A stretch of 64,000 nucleotides of DNA, taken from positions 4,154,001 to 4,218,000 of the forward strand of contig CP136062.1 of NCBI GenBank assembly GCA_032622095.1. The letters run 5' to 3'. Every line of letters starts with the position of its first letter. The first letter of the stretch is position 1. Shown one piece after another: positions 32,880 to 43,730 of this stretch. The notes under the pieces were generated by a model that saw nothing but the letters and a program-made list of their open reading frames with translations, ran no database searches and was not told where the DNA came from. A program made the translations under genes and the position numbers. The stretch comes from Siphonodentalium dalli. Its lineage: Eukaryota; Mollusca; Scaphopoda; Gadilida; Siphonodentaliidae.

Positions 32880-35800
32880 TACTATAGCTATATAAGTTCG
32901 TGAAACATGACTGCAAACAGCAATTATTATGTTCAATTAGACACTCAAAGAAAGAACATACATCGGTGCTATGGCCCCAAGTTTATGAAACTCCTGCGAT
33001 CCCATAACAATAACGTATGAGGTATTTCACTGTTCGTGCAGAAAATTGTGCTATCTTTGCGCATTTGCACTCATATGGTAAACTGACGACAGGAACACAC
33101 ATAATCAGTTGTGTGTATATATTGCATACCAACGTTTCATATTGATATACCGGTAGTGGCACATGCGTCCATGTGCTTGCGATATACACGATGGCAAGAG
33201 TCTGTTAATTAGGTCATTTCTATTCTTAACAATGTGTTCCAGACTCGTGATGTTTCAATATTTTGGGAGGTGTGTCCACACGGTTGTGACGTTGATGAAC
33301 ACGTCCTGGCATATGGACTGAAAGATCCTTTATTGATGCAGTAGTGCTGTGGAAAATGATTGACGTATTTACTCAGTATAACCAAAATAAAACTACAGCT
33401 TTAGCATCGTGGCAGTCTAGTAATAACTAGACCAAGGTTTCCTTACAGTCAACTCTCAACGTAAGTTGAAAGTAATGAAATTTAGGTCTAATTTTAATAA
33501 GACTGGCATCGTGGTATAGCAGTAATGGATAGCTGTGTTCTCAGCTCTACTTGGTATGATTGTGATTTAATATTGACGGTTTGTGGTGTCAGTTATATTT
33601 AAGCAGGTACCTGTAGCTACAAGCAATTGCATTAAAATCCGAAAAAAATTCAGTTTCAAACTGGCAATTTCACGATTCCATTGCACATGCAGGAACAGAC
33701 ACATTGCAAAGATGTTAAGATGCGGCGTGGACTTCCGGAATGTTTATGAAATTCTGTGCGATTGTGGAAGTGTATTTGACAGGTCAAGCTATCATTTCGT
33801 TATTGCACTTGTCAGATAAACTGACGACACGAGCACACACATGCGGTTTTGTTTATTTCATACCAAGCGAGTGATATTGATATGGTGGCAAGTTCTTTCA
33901 TATGCTTGCGACATACAATATGGAAATAGTCTGCCTACCCATTAGTGGTAGGAAGTTCAATGGTGGCTATTTTTAATTTCACAATGCGCTCCATAGTTGG
34001 GTATGTCGATATTCCAGAAGGGACGCCCAATCGCCCATATGGTTGCGACATTGATCAACTCAGACTGAAAATCCTTTATTGGTGTACCAGCGCAGTCTGA
34101 AAATGGGTGATGTGAGAGCGCATTAAAATATATAATACGGCCTTAGACTTGTGACATAACCAGCAATTGTGTACAGTGTTCTCAACGCTACCTGCTATTA
34201 GAGTTTTGATGCTGATAGTGCATGGTGTCTATTAAATTTAACAAGTTCATGACTTGAGTTTCCGGAAATATTACGAAAAACCCTGTGCCAACGCATTCTC
34301 TTACATATACGAGGCTTCATATATAAGGGAAGGCACTGGAACATGGTCTTTAATACCAAAACAGTGCAGCACCCAGCATTAAAAGGATAAACAAATATTG
34401 CAGGAAAAATACAAACAGTCACTAAAATACTTAAAATTTCCAGGTTGTGTGATTAAATCTATGAGTTATAATCGTTATATGTATTTGACACTTTCGTGGA
34501 AGAAACCGTGTTGAGCAACATCCATAATGCTGGGATGTAGAGACACTTGTGGGGAAGGGTCAGTTAGAATATGCCGTTCCAATGTGTGATTAACAGCCGC
34601 ATATGTGTTATTTCCCCCTGGTATATGACATACTTGCATACGTCGCGTAAGGATAACAATTTGTATTTGACTGATCGTGCGATCATTACGCCACTGCACT
34701 CGTCCGATATACGACAACAGTATCCCGCGCATGCGATTTTGTGTATATATTCCGTACCAAGCGTGCGATATTGATGTCGTGTCAAGTGCGTCCATATGCG
34801 TGCGACATACAGTATATGGCAATAGTTTGACAATCCGTTAGTGGTATACTATGTTCAATTGTGGTTAATTCTTAATTTCACATTGCATGCGTTCTAGAGT
34901 TGGGATACGTCGATATTCCGGTAGGGGCGTTCACATGGTTGCGGCATCGATTAATGGATCCTGGCATATGGACTGAACATTGCTTTATTGCCGTAGTAGC
35001 GCAGTGTACACAAAATGAAGCCTTAAATTGTTTACACAACCAGTAATTGGGTACAGTATTCTCGACTACGTCTATGACTGAATGCTGGTGCTGATGGTGT
35101 TTGGTGTCCGTAATATTTTGAAGCAGATATGACAATTATCGCAAGAAAAATACAAATTAAGTTACTAAAATGCAGGTTTTATGGTTAAATCTATACGTGT
35201 TTTTTTTACCTGAAATTGAGCATTTTCACTCAAGAAACAGTGTTAGGCAACATCTATCTTGCAGGGATATAGAGACATCGGTGGGGAAGAGTCAGTTAGA
35301 ATATATCGATCGAGCGTGTGGTAAACAGACCCAGTTGCATGTTTGTTACTGGCCGATAGTGTATGATAATCATGCATGCATGCGTCTTTTAATGAGAACA
35401 ATAATGTTTTTTGGCAGATTGTGCTATCCTACGCCATTGAACTCGTCCGATATACTGACAACAGTAAGACACACGCGTAGTTTTATTCCATACCAAGCAT
35501 GCGACATTGCTATCGTGTCATAAGTGCATCCACATGCTTGCGACATATACTAGTTATGCCAATAGTCTGTCCAACCGGTAGTGGGAAATTGTATTTAATC
35601 GTGGATACTTCTTAATTTCACATTGCGTTCCGAAGTTGATCAACATATCCTGGTATATATTGACTGAAAATTGCTTTATTGACGTAGTAGCAGTGTACAC
35701 ATTATTTATGTAGGAACGCTTTACACACAAACAAATAACGATTATATAACGGTGTGAGTCGTGTGACATAACCTGTATGACTGAATTTTGGGAATTATGT

Positions 35801-36080
35801 GCATGCCTGCTTCGCGTAAGGATGACACTTAAGGTTGCAATCGTTCGATATACTGATACCAGTAACATACGCGTGCGGTTTTGTGTATGTATCCCACATA
35901 TTGATATAGTGTCAAATGCATGCGTTCATATGCTTGCGACATATACTGTGACATGGGTCTGTCAATCCGTTAATGTCACTATGTTCAATCGTGCCGGTTA
36001 GTTCTTAATGTCACACCTGTGTTCTTTAGTTGGGATATGGGACGAGCACCCATATGCTTGCGACATGACTGTAACAGGAC
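32880..36080 (+). repeat. Old tandem array, five to six units of about 0.4-0.9 kb
   Basis: The anchor TGCTTGCGACATA (with variants) occurs at 33173, 33903, 34796, 35534, 35931 and 36054. Most anchors are followed by AATAGTCTG-like, TTCTTAATTTCACA-like and, 150-200 bases on, GGACTGAAAATCCTTTATTG-like blocks. They are usually preceded by ACTGACGAC and GTTTTGTGTATAT blocks. Units have diverged strongly and differ in length. Frames within it (34475-34822, 34564-34833, 35170-35523, 35554-35868) lie at related unit positions and are not conserved as proteins. Confidence 0.8.
34275..34345. mobile_element. Small foldback (MITE-like) relic, copy 2
   Basis: CCAACGCATTCTCTTACATA and TATATAAGGGAAGGCACTGG form imperfect inverted arms around a GAGGCTTC centre. 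This is the same family as 30344-30462. It lies inside the tandem array at 32880-36080. Confidence 0.55.
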
Positions 36081-36639
36081 TTGTCTCTTCGGGTTGTGAA
36101 CTGTACTATACTGTATGACGTCACCATGTGCTCACACAATTCCCTCCAACTTATGCAAATAAGCATTTCTATCTCAGATTTGAATAGACGTTGGATATTT
36201 TCGGACTACATGACTTAGCTGTGTAGCAACACACCATGAGCTATACAGCACACCCTGTCATCACTCCACATGTAGTGCAGAATTTCAACACACAACTTGG
36301 AGTATTTTGTAATGTAATTTTATTATATTTCCACGCTGTCAAGCAGACCAGATCTTCGGTGTTAACAGTAAACGAATCGAGTAAAAAATGTTGTGAAAAT
36401 GTGAACAGTGTCGCACAATAGAACACCTCTTCGAAAGTTCTATTTGAGCACAGGAAGAAATGTCATTATTTCCCTTTATCTTTGTCACATCAATTTCGTC
36501 GACTAATTTCGATACCGGTATAATTCAAAAGCGGTAATTATTATAAATGTATTTCGTATCGCAAACTGCCAGATTTAATCTACGTGGGCTTTATTACGTT
36601 TACGTATGGTCATATTAGAATGTATATATGTATATATGT

Positions 36640-37130
36640 ATGTCCTTTATAGACTCGAAAACGGCTCCACCGATTGAGCCCAAACTTCCTATCTAAGGGT
36701 AAAAAACCACGGGAAGTGTCATCGCACCATTCGAGCCAGTGCGACCACTCCTTCACCCGTCAACTGCGGGGAGTGATGGGTTAATCGTGTGATAATTAAT
36801 GAGCGTTTGTATATGACGCGTCGCTATTCAAGAGCATTTATCTACTTTAGGGAAAATATACGGCATTTGACCGTCTCGGAATCAGGGGATATCGAGACGA
36901 AAACTGCTGGGCCGATTGAACCCAAACTTGCTGTGTAAGGGTAACAAATCCAGAGGCAGTGCACGCGGACCATTCGCGAGCCCGTGCGACCACTCCTTCA
37001 CTCTTCAACTGCCACCGTAATTGGGATTGATGGGTTAATCGCGTGATAATTAATGAGCGTTTGTATATAAGGCGTCGCTATTAAAGAGCGTTTATCTACT
37101 TTAGTGAAAATATACGGCAGGTCAAAACTG
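36640..37130 (+). repeat. Direct duplication, about 245 bp x 2
   Basis: CCGATTGA(G/A)CCCAAACTT, GTGCGACCACTCCTTCAC, GATGGGTTAATCG(T/C)GTGATAATTAATGAGCG and TTTATCTACTTTAG occur in the same order in both halves (about 36670-36860 and 36910-37105). This is a non-coding dispersed-repeat style. The minus-strand frame 36998-37306 crosses it without a known domain. Confidence 0.8.
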
Positions 37131-37149
37131 GGGATATCGAGACGAAATT

Positions 37150-37440
37150 TCCTACTTAGAGGTTCCAAGGGACGGGGGAGATTCCGTCGGGTCAGTTTGT
37201 CCACCCGAGGTGACATTGACCTTGAAACGGGTACCCACACATGACCTTGGGCGGTATCTCGGTAGTCAGCTGTGACATCGATGTGAAATGTGTTATGTAT
37301 GGTCAACTCGGGACGGGAAATATTTTTGTCCGGTTATTTTGTCCACCCAACATGATCTTGACACGGGTACCCGCAAATTACCTTGTGCGATATTTCGGGC
37401 ATCAGCGGTGGCAGCGACATACGGGGTTACCTTGAAAAAC
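37150..37440 (+). repeat. Direct duplication, about 142 bp x 2
   Basis: TTTGTCCACCC (37196 and 37338) is followed in both copies by a TGA(C/T)CTTGA(A/C)ACGGGTACCC block, a GA(T/C)ATTTCGG-like block and a CATC/GACAT tail. It is diverged and non-coding. Confidence 0.65.
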
Positions 37441-38220
37441 AAAAATTAATGGATCGACCAAAGCCATGGGACCAATCCCGCCAGTGGTGGGCTAATCTGC
37501 TAGTAGTCTTTATATGGTATCGTTCTGTTGGCCTCTCTATATCATATAAATACTTTTTCTAGAAACCATTAAACCAACTCGACGTGCGATTTCCCTGCGC
37601 TCCTGTTGCACAAATTCTTGTATAAAAAATTCGTCTATTTCAGACAAAGCTCAAATAGTAAATATGATCAGGCAAGACATAGAAACCGCTAATCCCAATA
37701 CCAATCTAACAACACCAGTCGAACATGCTAACCTTTCAAAGCAATAACACCGGGCACCAGGTTGCGGACAACCACATGCACACACCATGGTTAGATCCCA
37801 GGTTTGCTTGGACCAATCGGCGTGAAATTTGGTGAGTCACCTTTTATGCCATACTATATTCCGTGGTACAAATTTGGGCCACATTTGATTCATGGTTAAA
37901 AAGTTATAAACGCGCCAAAAGCGTGACCGAGTTATACACACACACATATACACACACACACACAGACGACGGGTTATATATATAGACAGTTTGATATATA
38001 TGATATACACTATAGCTATATTATGTGATGCCACCAATAGTATTTTCAAACTACAGCCGCCATGGCGGCTGGGACGCTCACCTGACATGCGTCAGTGCTA
38101 TATGCTTGTTTTTAAAAGAGGAGAACTAATTCGAGCCTTAGTAACTTTAAGATATATAATATATAGACTATACGATAAAATGTGATATATTGTCACTTGA
38201 TTGGGGGCTGAATTTATCGA
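37441..38220. other. No gene; CA microsatellite
   Basis: It contains a CACACA run at about 37936-37963 and AT-rich DNA. No protein feature is supported. Confidence 0.5.
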
Positions 38221-39660
38221 GCAAGCATCCAATATTTTCAAAAGGTGCGTCAGCAAATGGGTTTAAATTTTATGGCCTTGGGTGTAATTAATGTTGAGGT
38301 GGTTTCAACAGAAGTTCTACCCCCCTTAGATATTGCAGATCAAATTTGAGCCCACTTGACTACTCTGGCGTCGAAGAAAAAATATATTTGTTATCAAGGG
38401 GGTCAGAAAAATAAAATTGGATTTTTGTTTCAAGAAATTATTTTAAAAGCCAAGATATAAAACCGAATTAATTAAATTAAAAAAAATCTTTTTTTGAGAA
38501 ATGAGCTGAAAACTGAAAAGCCCAGAAAAAAATAATGGTAAACAAATCTGATACTAGTTGTCCCATTAATGTTCCAAACAAAATTTAGAAGAATTCCACC
38601 ATGTATTTCTTGAGAAAAACCCTATTTTCAGAGAGCCCTATGGCTCTTCAAAAAATCAGTCAAGCACGACACCTTGGACAAATCTGAAACTATGTGTTGC
38701 AGTAATGCTACATACCAAGTTTGAAAGAAATTCCACCCAGTGGTTTGTGAGAAAAAAGATTGTGTTACAGTTGTACCCAAATACACCCATTTATGGGGCC
38801 TCTTATTGACATACTGACCTAATTTTAACAAATCCAAATACTAGTCACCCAAAGCACGTGCACACTAAATTTGAGCAAAATCGGCAGAGCCACTATGTAT
38901 ATATTGAACCCAAGTCGAACCCAAAAATCCTACTTTCACAGAACCCCACATTACACTTGTACATGTGTGAAGACTTTGATGGTTATGGCACGAGTCTATG
39001 GTATCATGAAGCACTGGATGTCGTATCGTCGTCAAATTGTGTGCCATAAAAAATATTTAAAAAAAAATTATTGTGTGCCATACTACACCAAAGCCTTCCC
39101 ACACGTGTGTGATTCTGTGTTTATTACACACTTACGTCAAAACAGGAACAATTTACATTGCTTAATCTATATGGACACATGTCTGCCATACAAATTTAAA
39201 ATTAAGGCATTATGTGGTTTTCTATCCTTTATTGGGAATAGGTGTTCAATAAGGCCATTACAAATTAAAGTCTGGGTTCACGGACCCCGTCCGCATCACT
39301 AAAAGTCCGCCCATCAAAAATATTTATCGCAATTCAAAAAAAAAAAATTCCCCTCTATACACTAGTGATAGGTACTTATTTTTGGATCACCAGTCACATT
39401 TTTAAGAGCGCCGGTAACATTTTTAAGAGCACCGCTTATATTTACTTCCGGTGTCAAAAGTGCATGCTCTAATATTATCGTTTGTCTATTTTTCATCAAT
39501 TTTGGACTAATTAAAATGGGAAAATGAGTTTGTTTTCTGTGTGCATTACGTCAGGGATCACAGTTATCCTGCAGTGGAGTGTTTGTGGAGGATTAACCGA
39601 AGGAACATCTGTTGGCGAAGTTTATAAGACAATGAAATGCAATAAATCTGATGATTTTGG
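38221..39660. repeat. Diverged repeat-derived DNA, inverted relative at 46060-46320
   Basis: Phrases of the type CAAATTTGAGC / AAGTTTGAAAGAAATTCCACC / TTGAGAAAAA recur every 100-150 bases from 38340 to 38900. The end (AAGGCATTATG..., AAGGCCATTACAAATTAAAG, GGGTTCACGG at 39205-39283) appears in inverse orientation at 46064-46110 (GTGAACCCGGCTTTAATG, AATGGCCTTA). The 143-codon frame 38871-39302 lies inside this and shows no domain. Confidence 0.55.
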
Positions 39661-39675
39661 CGAACTTCCAAACGA

Positions 39676-39712
39676 TTTAGATTAGATTTTTTTAGATTAG
39701 ATTTTATTTTGA
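39676..39712 (-). repeat. LINE 3' tail repeat (ATCTA)n
   Basis: On the minus strand the sequence reads AATAAAATCTAATCTAAAAAAATCT-like, i.e. short tandem TCTAA units after an A-rich stretch. CR1/L2-type LINEs end in such microsatellite tails. It lies downstream of the LINE C-terminal fragment at 40435-40895 on the same strand and probably marks that element's 3' end. Confidence 0.55.
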
Positions 39713-40434
39713 TAGTTCAGGTTTACATGAATACATATTATGGGTATGTTTACAAGTTGAATCAATATAATACACAACAGTATATACATATTATAATTAT
39801 AATAGTTTATATTAAATATAAATATGTTATATGTTGATGAGACAGTTAGAGTTCAGACTGTGTAAATAATTGATATATACCGTAAGAGGATATATCAATT
39901 TTCTCAAGAATTAATTAATTTTATTTTATAGAGGTTGCCGTCAGAATATAAGGTAAATTATGTGGCAGAAATCTGTATAAAAATAGAAATACTCATGTGA
40001 CCTGAGACCATCAGGGATAACGCAAAAAGTTCTCTAAATGAGAACTTAATTCCATTGCGGTCCCTGGTGGCTTTCGGCACATGGGCAGTGAGTGAAGTTC
40101 GAAACTTCGGAGCACAATGTATAAAAGTATTTAAAATATAAATTAAATAAAAGCCATTTCAGAACGAGACTTATATGGAGAGGAAAAGCTAATAAAATAA
40201 GTCAATACGGAAGTAATGTAACTCCAACAGCCCTTCGCCACCTGCATATACGCACCACTGCCATGTATGGCCGGCTTTGGGCTAGTCTGTCCATGACCGA
40301 AAGATGGAAACCCGAAATACAGGCAGCAGTAACAATATATGCAACTGGCCAAATACTGTCATCGTACATTACCATATAAATTGAACTGCTGCATTGAGGA
40401 AATTCTAGTTAAAAGATGATAAAATAGATTGTTC

Positions 40435-40895
40435 CTAGTAAAAGGCAAATGGATTTTCTTCTCTGTTCATCAATTTCTCTAGTAGGTGTTGTTTAATGCA
40501 AAATTTCCAGTGTTTGAGATCAAAAGGGGCACGAGTATGGTATACTTTATCTAGACCATTCCACAGTTTCGCTCCTGTATAATAGAAACTGTGGATGCCC
40601 TTGGATTTTACAGAGGGTAATGAGTATTTCAGGGTCCCTGATCGAGTTACATATGTACAATGAGTACTAGCTAATATAAAATTATTATCTAGATATGCTG
40701 GAGCTTTCTTTTCCGAGATTTTTAGTACCATCAGTATTTTTCTGAAGTCTACCCTATCACTCACTGGAAGCCATTTAACATGTTTAAATTCATTATAACC
40801 AATATGAGTCATGCGATCTAGTTTCGTGATAAATCTGACAAGTCTGTTTTGAGATGCTTGAAGACGCTTTTTGGTTTTTACTGTCAGATACGGGT
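40435..40895 (-). pseudogene. LINE ORF2 C-terminal fragment
   Basis: The minus-strand frame includes KRLQASQNRLVRFITKLDR, followed by KHVKWLPVSDRVDFRKILMVLK and KAPAYL. This is the conserved region after the RT thumb in CR1/Jockey-type LINE proteins (QNR...RFI, LHWLPV..R...K, AP.YL). The frame ends about 150 residues later with KLWNGLDK...FCIKQHLL, a normal end for such proteins. The part of the frame before about 40895 (to 41010) encodes a GSYPYAYRYPYL stretch from an ACGGGT-rich insertion and is not LINE. The RT core of the same element is probably 43197-43525. Confidence 0.85.
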
Positions 40896-42298
40896 ACCGG
40901 TACGCGTACGGGTAGCTACCCGTACGGGTACACGTTTTGAAATCGCAAACTGTTTTACCGGTAGAATTCATCACATCGACTGGTAATGTATGGAGAGCCA
41001 ACTGCAACAAAAAGATATTATGATATAGATTGTAATTCGCGTTATTGGCCTATGTTATACTTAGCGTTATGGGTTGTTGGACATATGTATTTATATTAGA
41101 TGAGCCCCATGGTAATCAGTTGCTTTCATCAAGGACGAGCTAGGTGGCAGTTGGAAGTGGACGTTGCTTTTCTTTCACTCATATTGGTAACATTTTCAAC
41201 AATTGGATTCTACAAGTCATAGACCGATCGAGTGTTGACAATAAATCGGTTGGAATTTTTAAACTTAGAAAATAGATTATGATAGCTCATATATACAATT
41301 ACGTTATATATACTTAAAATGTCCAACCAGTATTCGGTGTAAAATGTATTGTTTTAGACCAAGGTTCTAACATGTACTTTCTAACATGTACTTTCAGTTC
41401 GATATAATACCGCATTTGTCCCTTATTTTAGTTGGGGAATATTTAGTTATATTAAAATCCGAATTAACGCTCCCAAGTTACTATATTTGGCTTCGGGGTA
41501 AAACTAAATAGTTGATTCGAATCGAGGAACCCACCATCAAAGCGCAGAGTGATCAGATATCGATTTTTGAAGTTTGTTATTTCTTGAATTGTGTAATTAT
41601 GTGTGGCCCAGAAAGAGTCATCAAACCGACGGTCTCGGACAAAATTGCCGACGAAGATGCTTAACTCTAAAATCAAGTGGTAATGCGGCCAAAATTTTAT
41701 ACTATAGTTGACAGCAGTTAGCATTATTCTGTTGTAATTAATCGATTCTGATAACAAAAGCGTATTTTGAAGAAATGTTCTTGTTGTAACTTTATTATAT
41801 GGGGACCGTCTGATCGGTTTGAGTAGCTTTAAGTAAACCCTTGTTTGGAATCTTTCAACAGATCGAATGGTCGGCCCGTCGGGACAAGGGAATATTTATT
41901 CCAAGAATTGGGATTGTTGTCGGGATCTAAACCCGGAGGTATGTTGAAATGTTTAACTTGGTAACAAAAAAGGTGTCAAAATCTAGTCTGTTTATTATAC
42001 GGATTGAATAAAGAGCGTTTGCTTCACTTCTGTGCGAAACACAGAAAACAGCTGAAACTAGCTCTGCTTATGTGCTTAGATTTTGTAGAGTATGTATAGG
42101 TATTTCGTATCCCCACTACAGTATACACAAGTATTGTGGTTCAAATGCGCCATGTCCGTTCAGATAGTAAATATATATTAAAATGAGAAATCAGTCCCCA
42201 CCTACATACGATAAGGTAACTAAACGGTAATTGTATTCAAATGTGCAATGCATAGATAAATCCACGATATATTTATGTCCTTGTACAATGGGTTGAGA

Positions 42299-42799
42299 CA
42301 GGGACGTGACGACCCCCCTCCCCAACTTTGGTCAAATGTTCAACATTTGGAAATTTGATATACCTGACACAACATTTGTTGGAAATTTCACACAAACAAT
42401 AGGTAATTTCAACCTATTGTTTGTGTGAAATTTCCAACAAATGTTGTGTCAGGTATATCAAATTTCCAAATGTTGAACATTACTTAAATTCGTAGTTTGA
42501 TTTTCGAACAATTTATTAGTGGATAATTTGTAGTTTTTATACCAACATTTGCATATTTCGCTATTTTTGGTAAAAAAAATAAGGACTGAAATGGCTGTCA
42601 GAAACAGTTGGAAATTGTTCAAGCTTGGGGGGGGGTGCCAGGTCTCAAAATTTCCAACAATTGGAAAGCCTGATGCCAGCCAAGGGGAGGGTGGATTTAC
42701 GCGCAAACTTGTGAATTTGATATGGTTCGAGATGTGTAGTTAGAAATTCGAAGGTGGACACCCTTCCTAACGCGCAGACCATCTATAGCCATGTCCCTG
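42299..42799. mobile_element. Foldback element, 501 bp, CAGGGAC(A/G)TG ends
   Basis: It begins CAGGGACGTGAC followed by a C-rich block (ACCCCCCTCCCC), and ends CATGTCCCTG. A G-rich block near 42628-42640 answers the C-rich one in inverse. CAATGGG lies 6 bases before the left end (42286-42292) and directly after the right end (42800-42806), a possible 7-8-bp target repeat. The CAGGG start recalls hAT ends, and the family is inference. There is no transposase. Confidence 0.6.
42335..42481. repeat. Perfect inverted repeat, 70-bp arms, 7-bp loop
   Basis: 42335-42404 and 42412-42481 are exact reverse complements over all 70 bases, separated by AATTTCA. The arms begin AATGTTCAACATTTGG. A palindrome this long and this perfect should extrude a cruciform or give a very stable RNA hairpin. 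Confidence 0.97.
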
Positions 42800-43196
42800 C
42801 AATGGGCGTCTATAGCACCATCTACTCACTCTATTAATCACAACCTGTCATTAATGCAGCGAACAAAGTTGTTAGTGAAAAAAAATCGGCCTTCCGTATT
42901 TATCTAAGTGCTAGAAGCCGCCTCGAGAATTTGAACACAAATCCTGGGTTAAAATGACAACTTTATCAATAATATTTGCCCATGAAATCTTTCAATAAAT
43001 AGGTTAACGCATAGCTGACTGGAATTTCATGGAATTCATGGACCCTTGAGTGAGAAAATCGTAGTGAAAGGCTACCGGTCAATGGGACAAATCTACCCGT
43101 TTCAATTCGCTATCGCTTTATGTGCTGCATTGAATGTACCCAAGTGACCGTGACGATGTTCACAGATTTACCCGTACCCGTTCCCGTCGAACGGGT

Positions 43197-43525
43197 ATCG
43201 CAAACTCGCTAATAGCGCGGACATCACAACCTGAAACCAAAAGGGCAGAGTCATCCGCATATAGAAGGAGGTGACAATCCACAGCCTGGCTAGCATCGTT
43301 CACATAGAGTAGGAAAAGAAGGGGGCCTAAGATTTATCCTTGAGGGACTCCACAGGTGATACGTTCAAATTTGGATAGAGTACCATATATATATACTGCT
43401 TGCATTCTATTTGTTAAATAAGACTCCATCCATGTCAGAGATATTTTATCAAATCCAATTGCACTAAGTTTTGACAGTAAAATTTCATGGTCGACGGTAT
43501 CAAAAGCCTTGAAAGACATTATGGT
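43197..43525 (-). pseudogene. LINE reverse transcriptase core fragment
   Basis: The minus strand encodes KAFDTVDHEILLSKL, then ITCGVPQG, an in-frame TAA, then ILGPLLFLLYVND and finally the catalytic YADD in LLLYADDSALLVSG (about 43240). The stop lies in the same frame where a Ser codon is usual, so this is a simple nonsense mutation. The upstream end is cut at about 43525, where TGAAAGACATTA is duplicated. Sequence ends at about 43197 at the 2.3-kb insertion. It is probably the same element as 40435-40895. Confidence 0.88.
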
Positions 43526-43730
43526 ATTTGAAAGACATTAAACATAAATTCTATATCGGAAACTCGAGTAGTTTCAATAGGCAGTATTAGTTTCAATAAG
43601 TGTTTCCTGGTGTCAAAATAGGTGATCTAATAGAAAAATAAAAATGAAGTTATTCACAAATACTTTTTTCTTCTTGAAGTTTTTCCCAATGAATTCAACC
43701 AATTTATCACTTTGACACCACATGCACATA
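43526..43730. other. Short unassigned spacer
   Basis: AT-rich DNA between the LINE fragment and the next inverted-repeat element. GTTTCAATA repeats at 43572 and 43590. Confidence 0.4.

Larger units (their letters stand above)
40896..43196. mobile_element. 2.3-kb insertion splitting a LINE, ends rich in ACGGGT
   Basis: LINE RT sequence stops at about 43197 and the C-terminal part resumes at about 40895, both on the minus strand. Both junctions carry short (TACGGGTA / TACCCGTA)-type sequence: 40895-40935 and 43169-43195. ATCGCAAACT follows on the window side of both (40943 and 43198). The interior holds a 500-bp inverted-repeat element (42299-42799) and no protein. Part of the LINE between RT and thumb is missing, so this may be an insertion plus deletion. 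Confidence 0.5.

Noticed and set aside
34475-35523. Two frames of about 115 codons as paralogous genes
   Set aside because: They sit on opposite strands at related places in the 0.4-0.9-kb tandem units and share no protein similarity that I can see.
38871-39302. 143-codon + frame as a gene
   Set aside because: It overlaps repeat-derived DNA with frames on both strands and has no recognisable motif.
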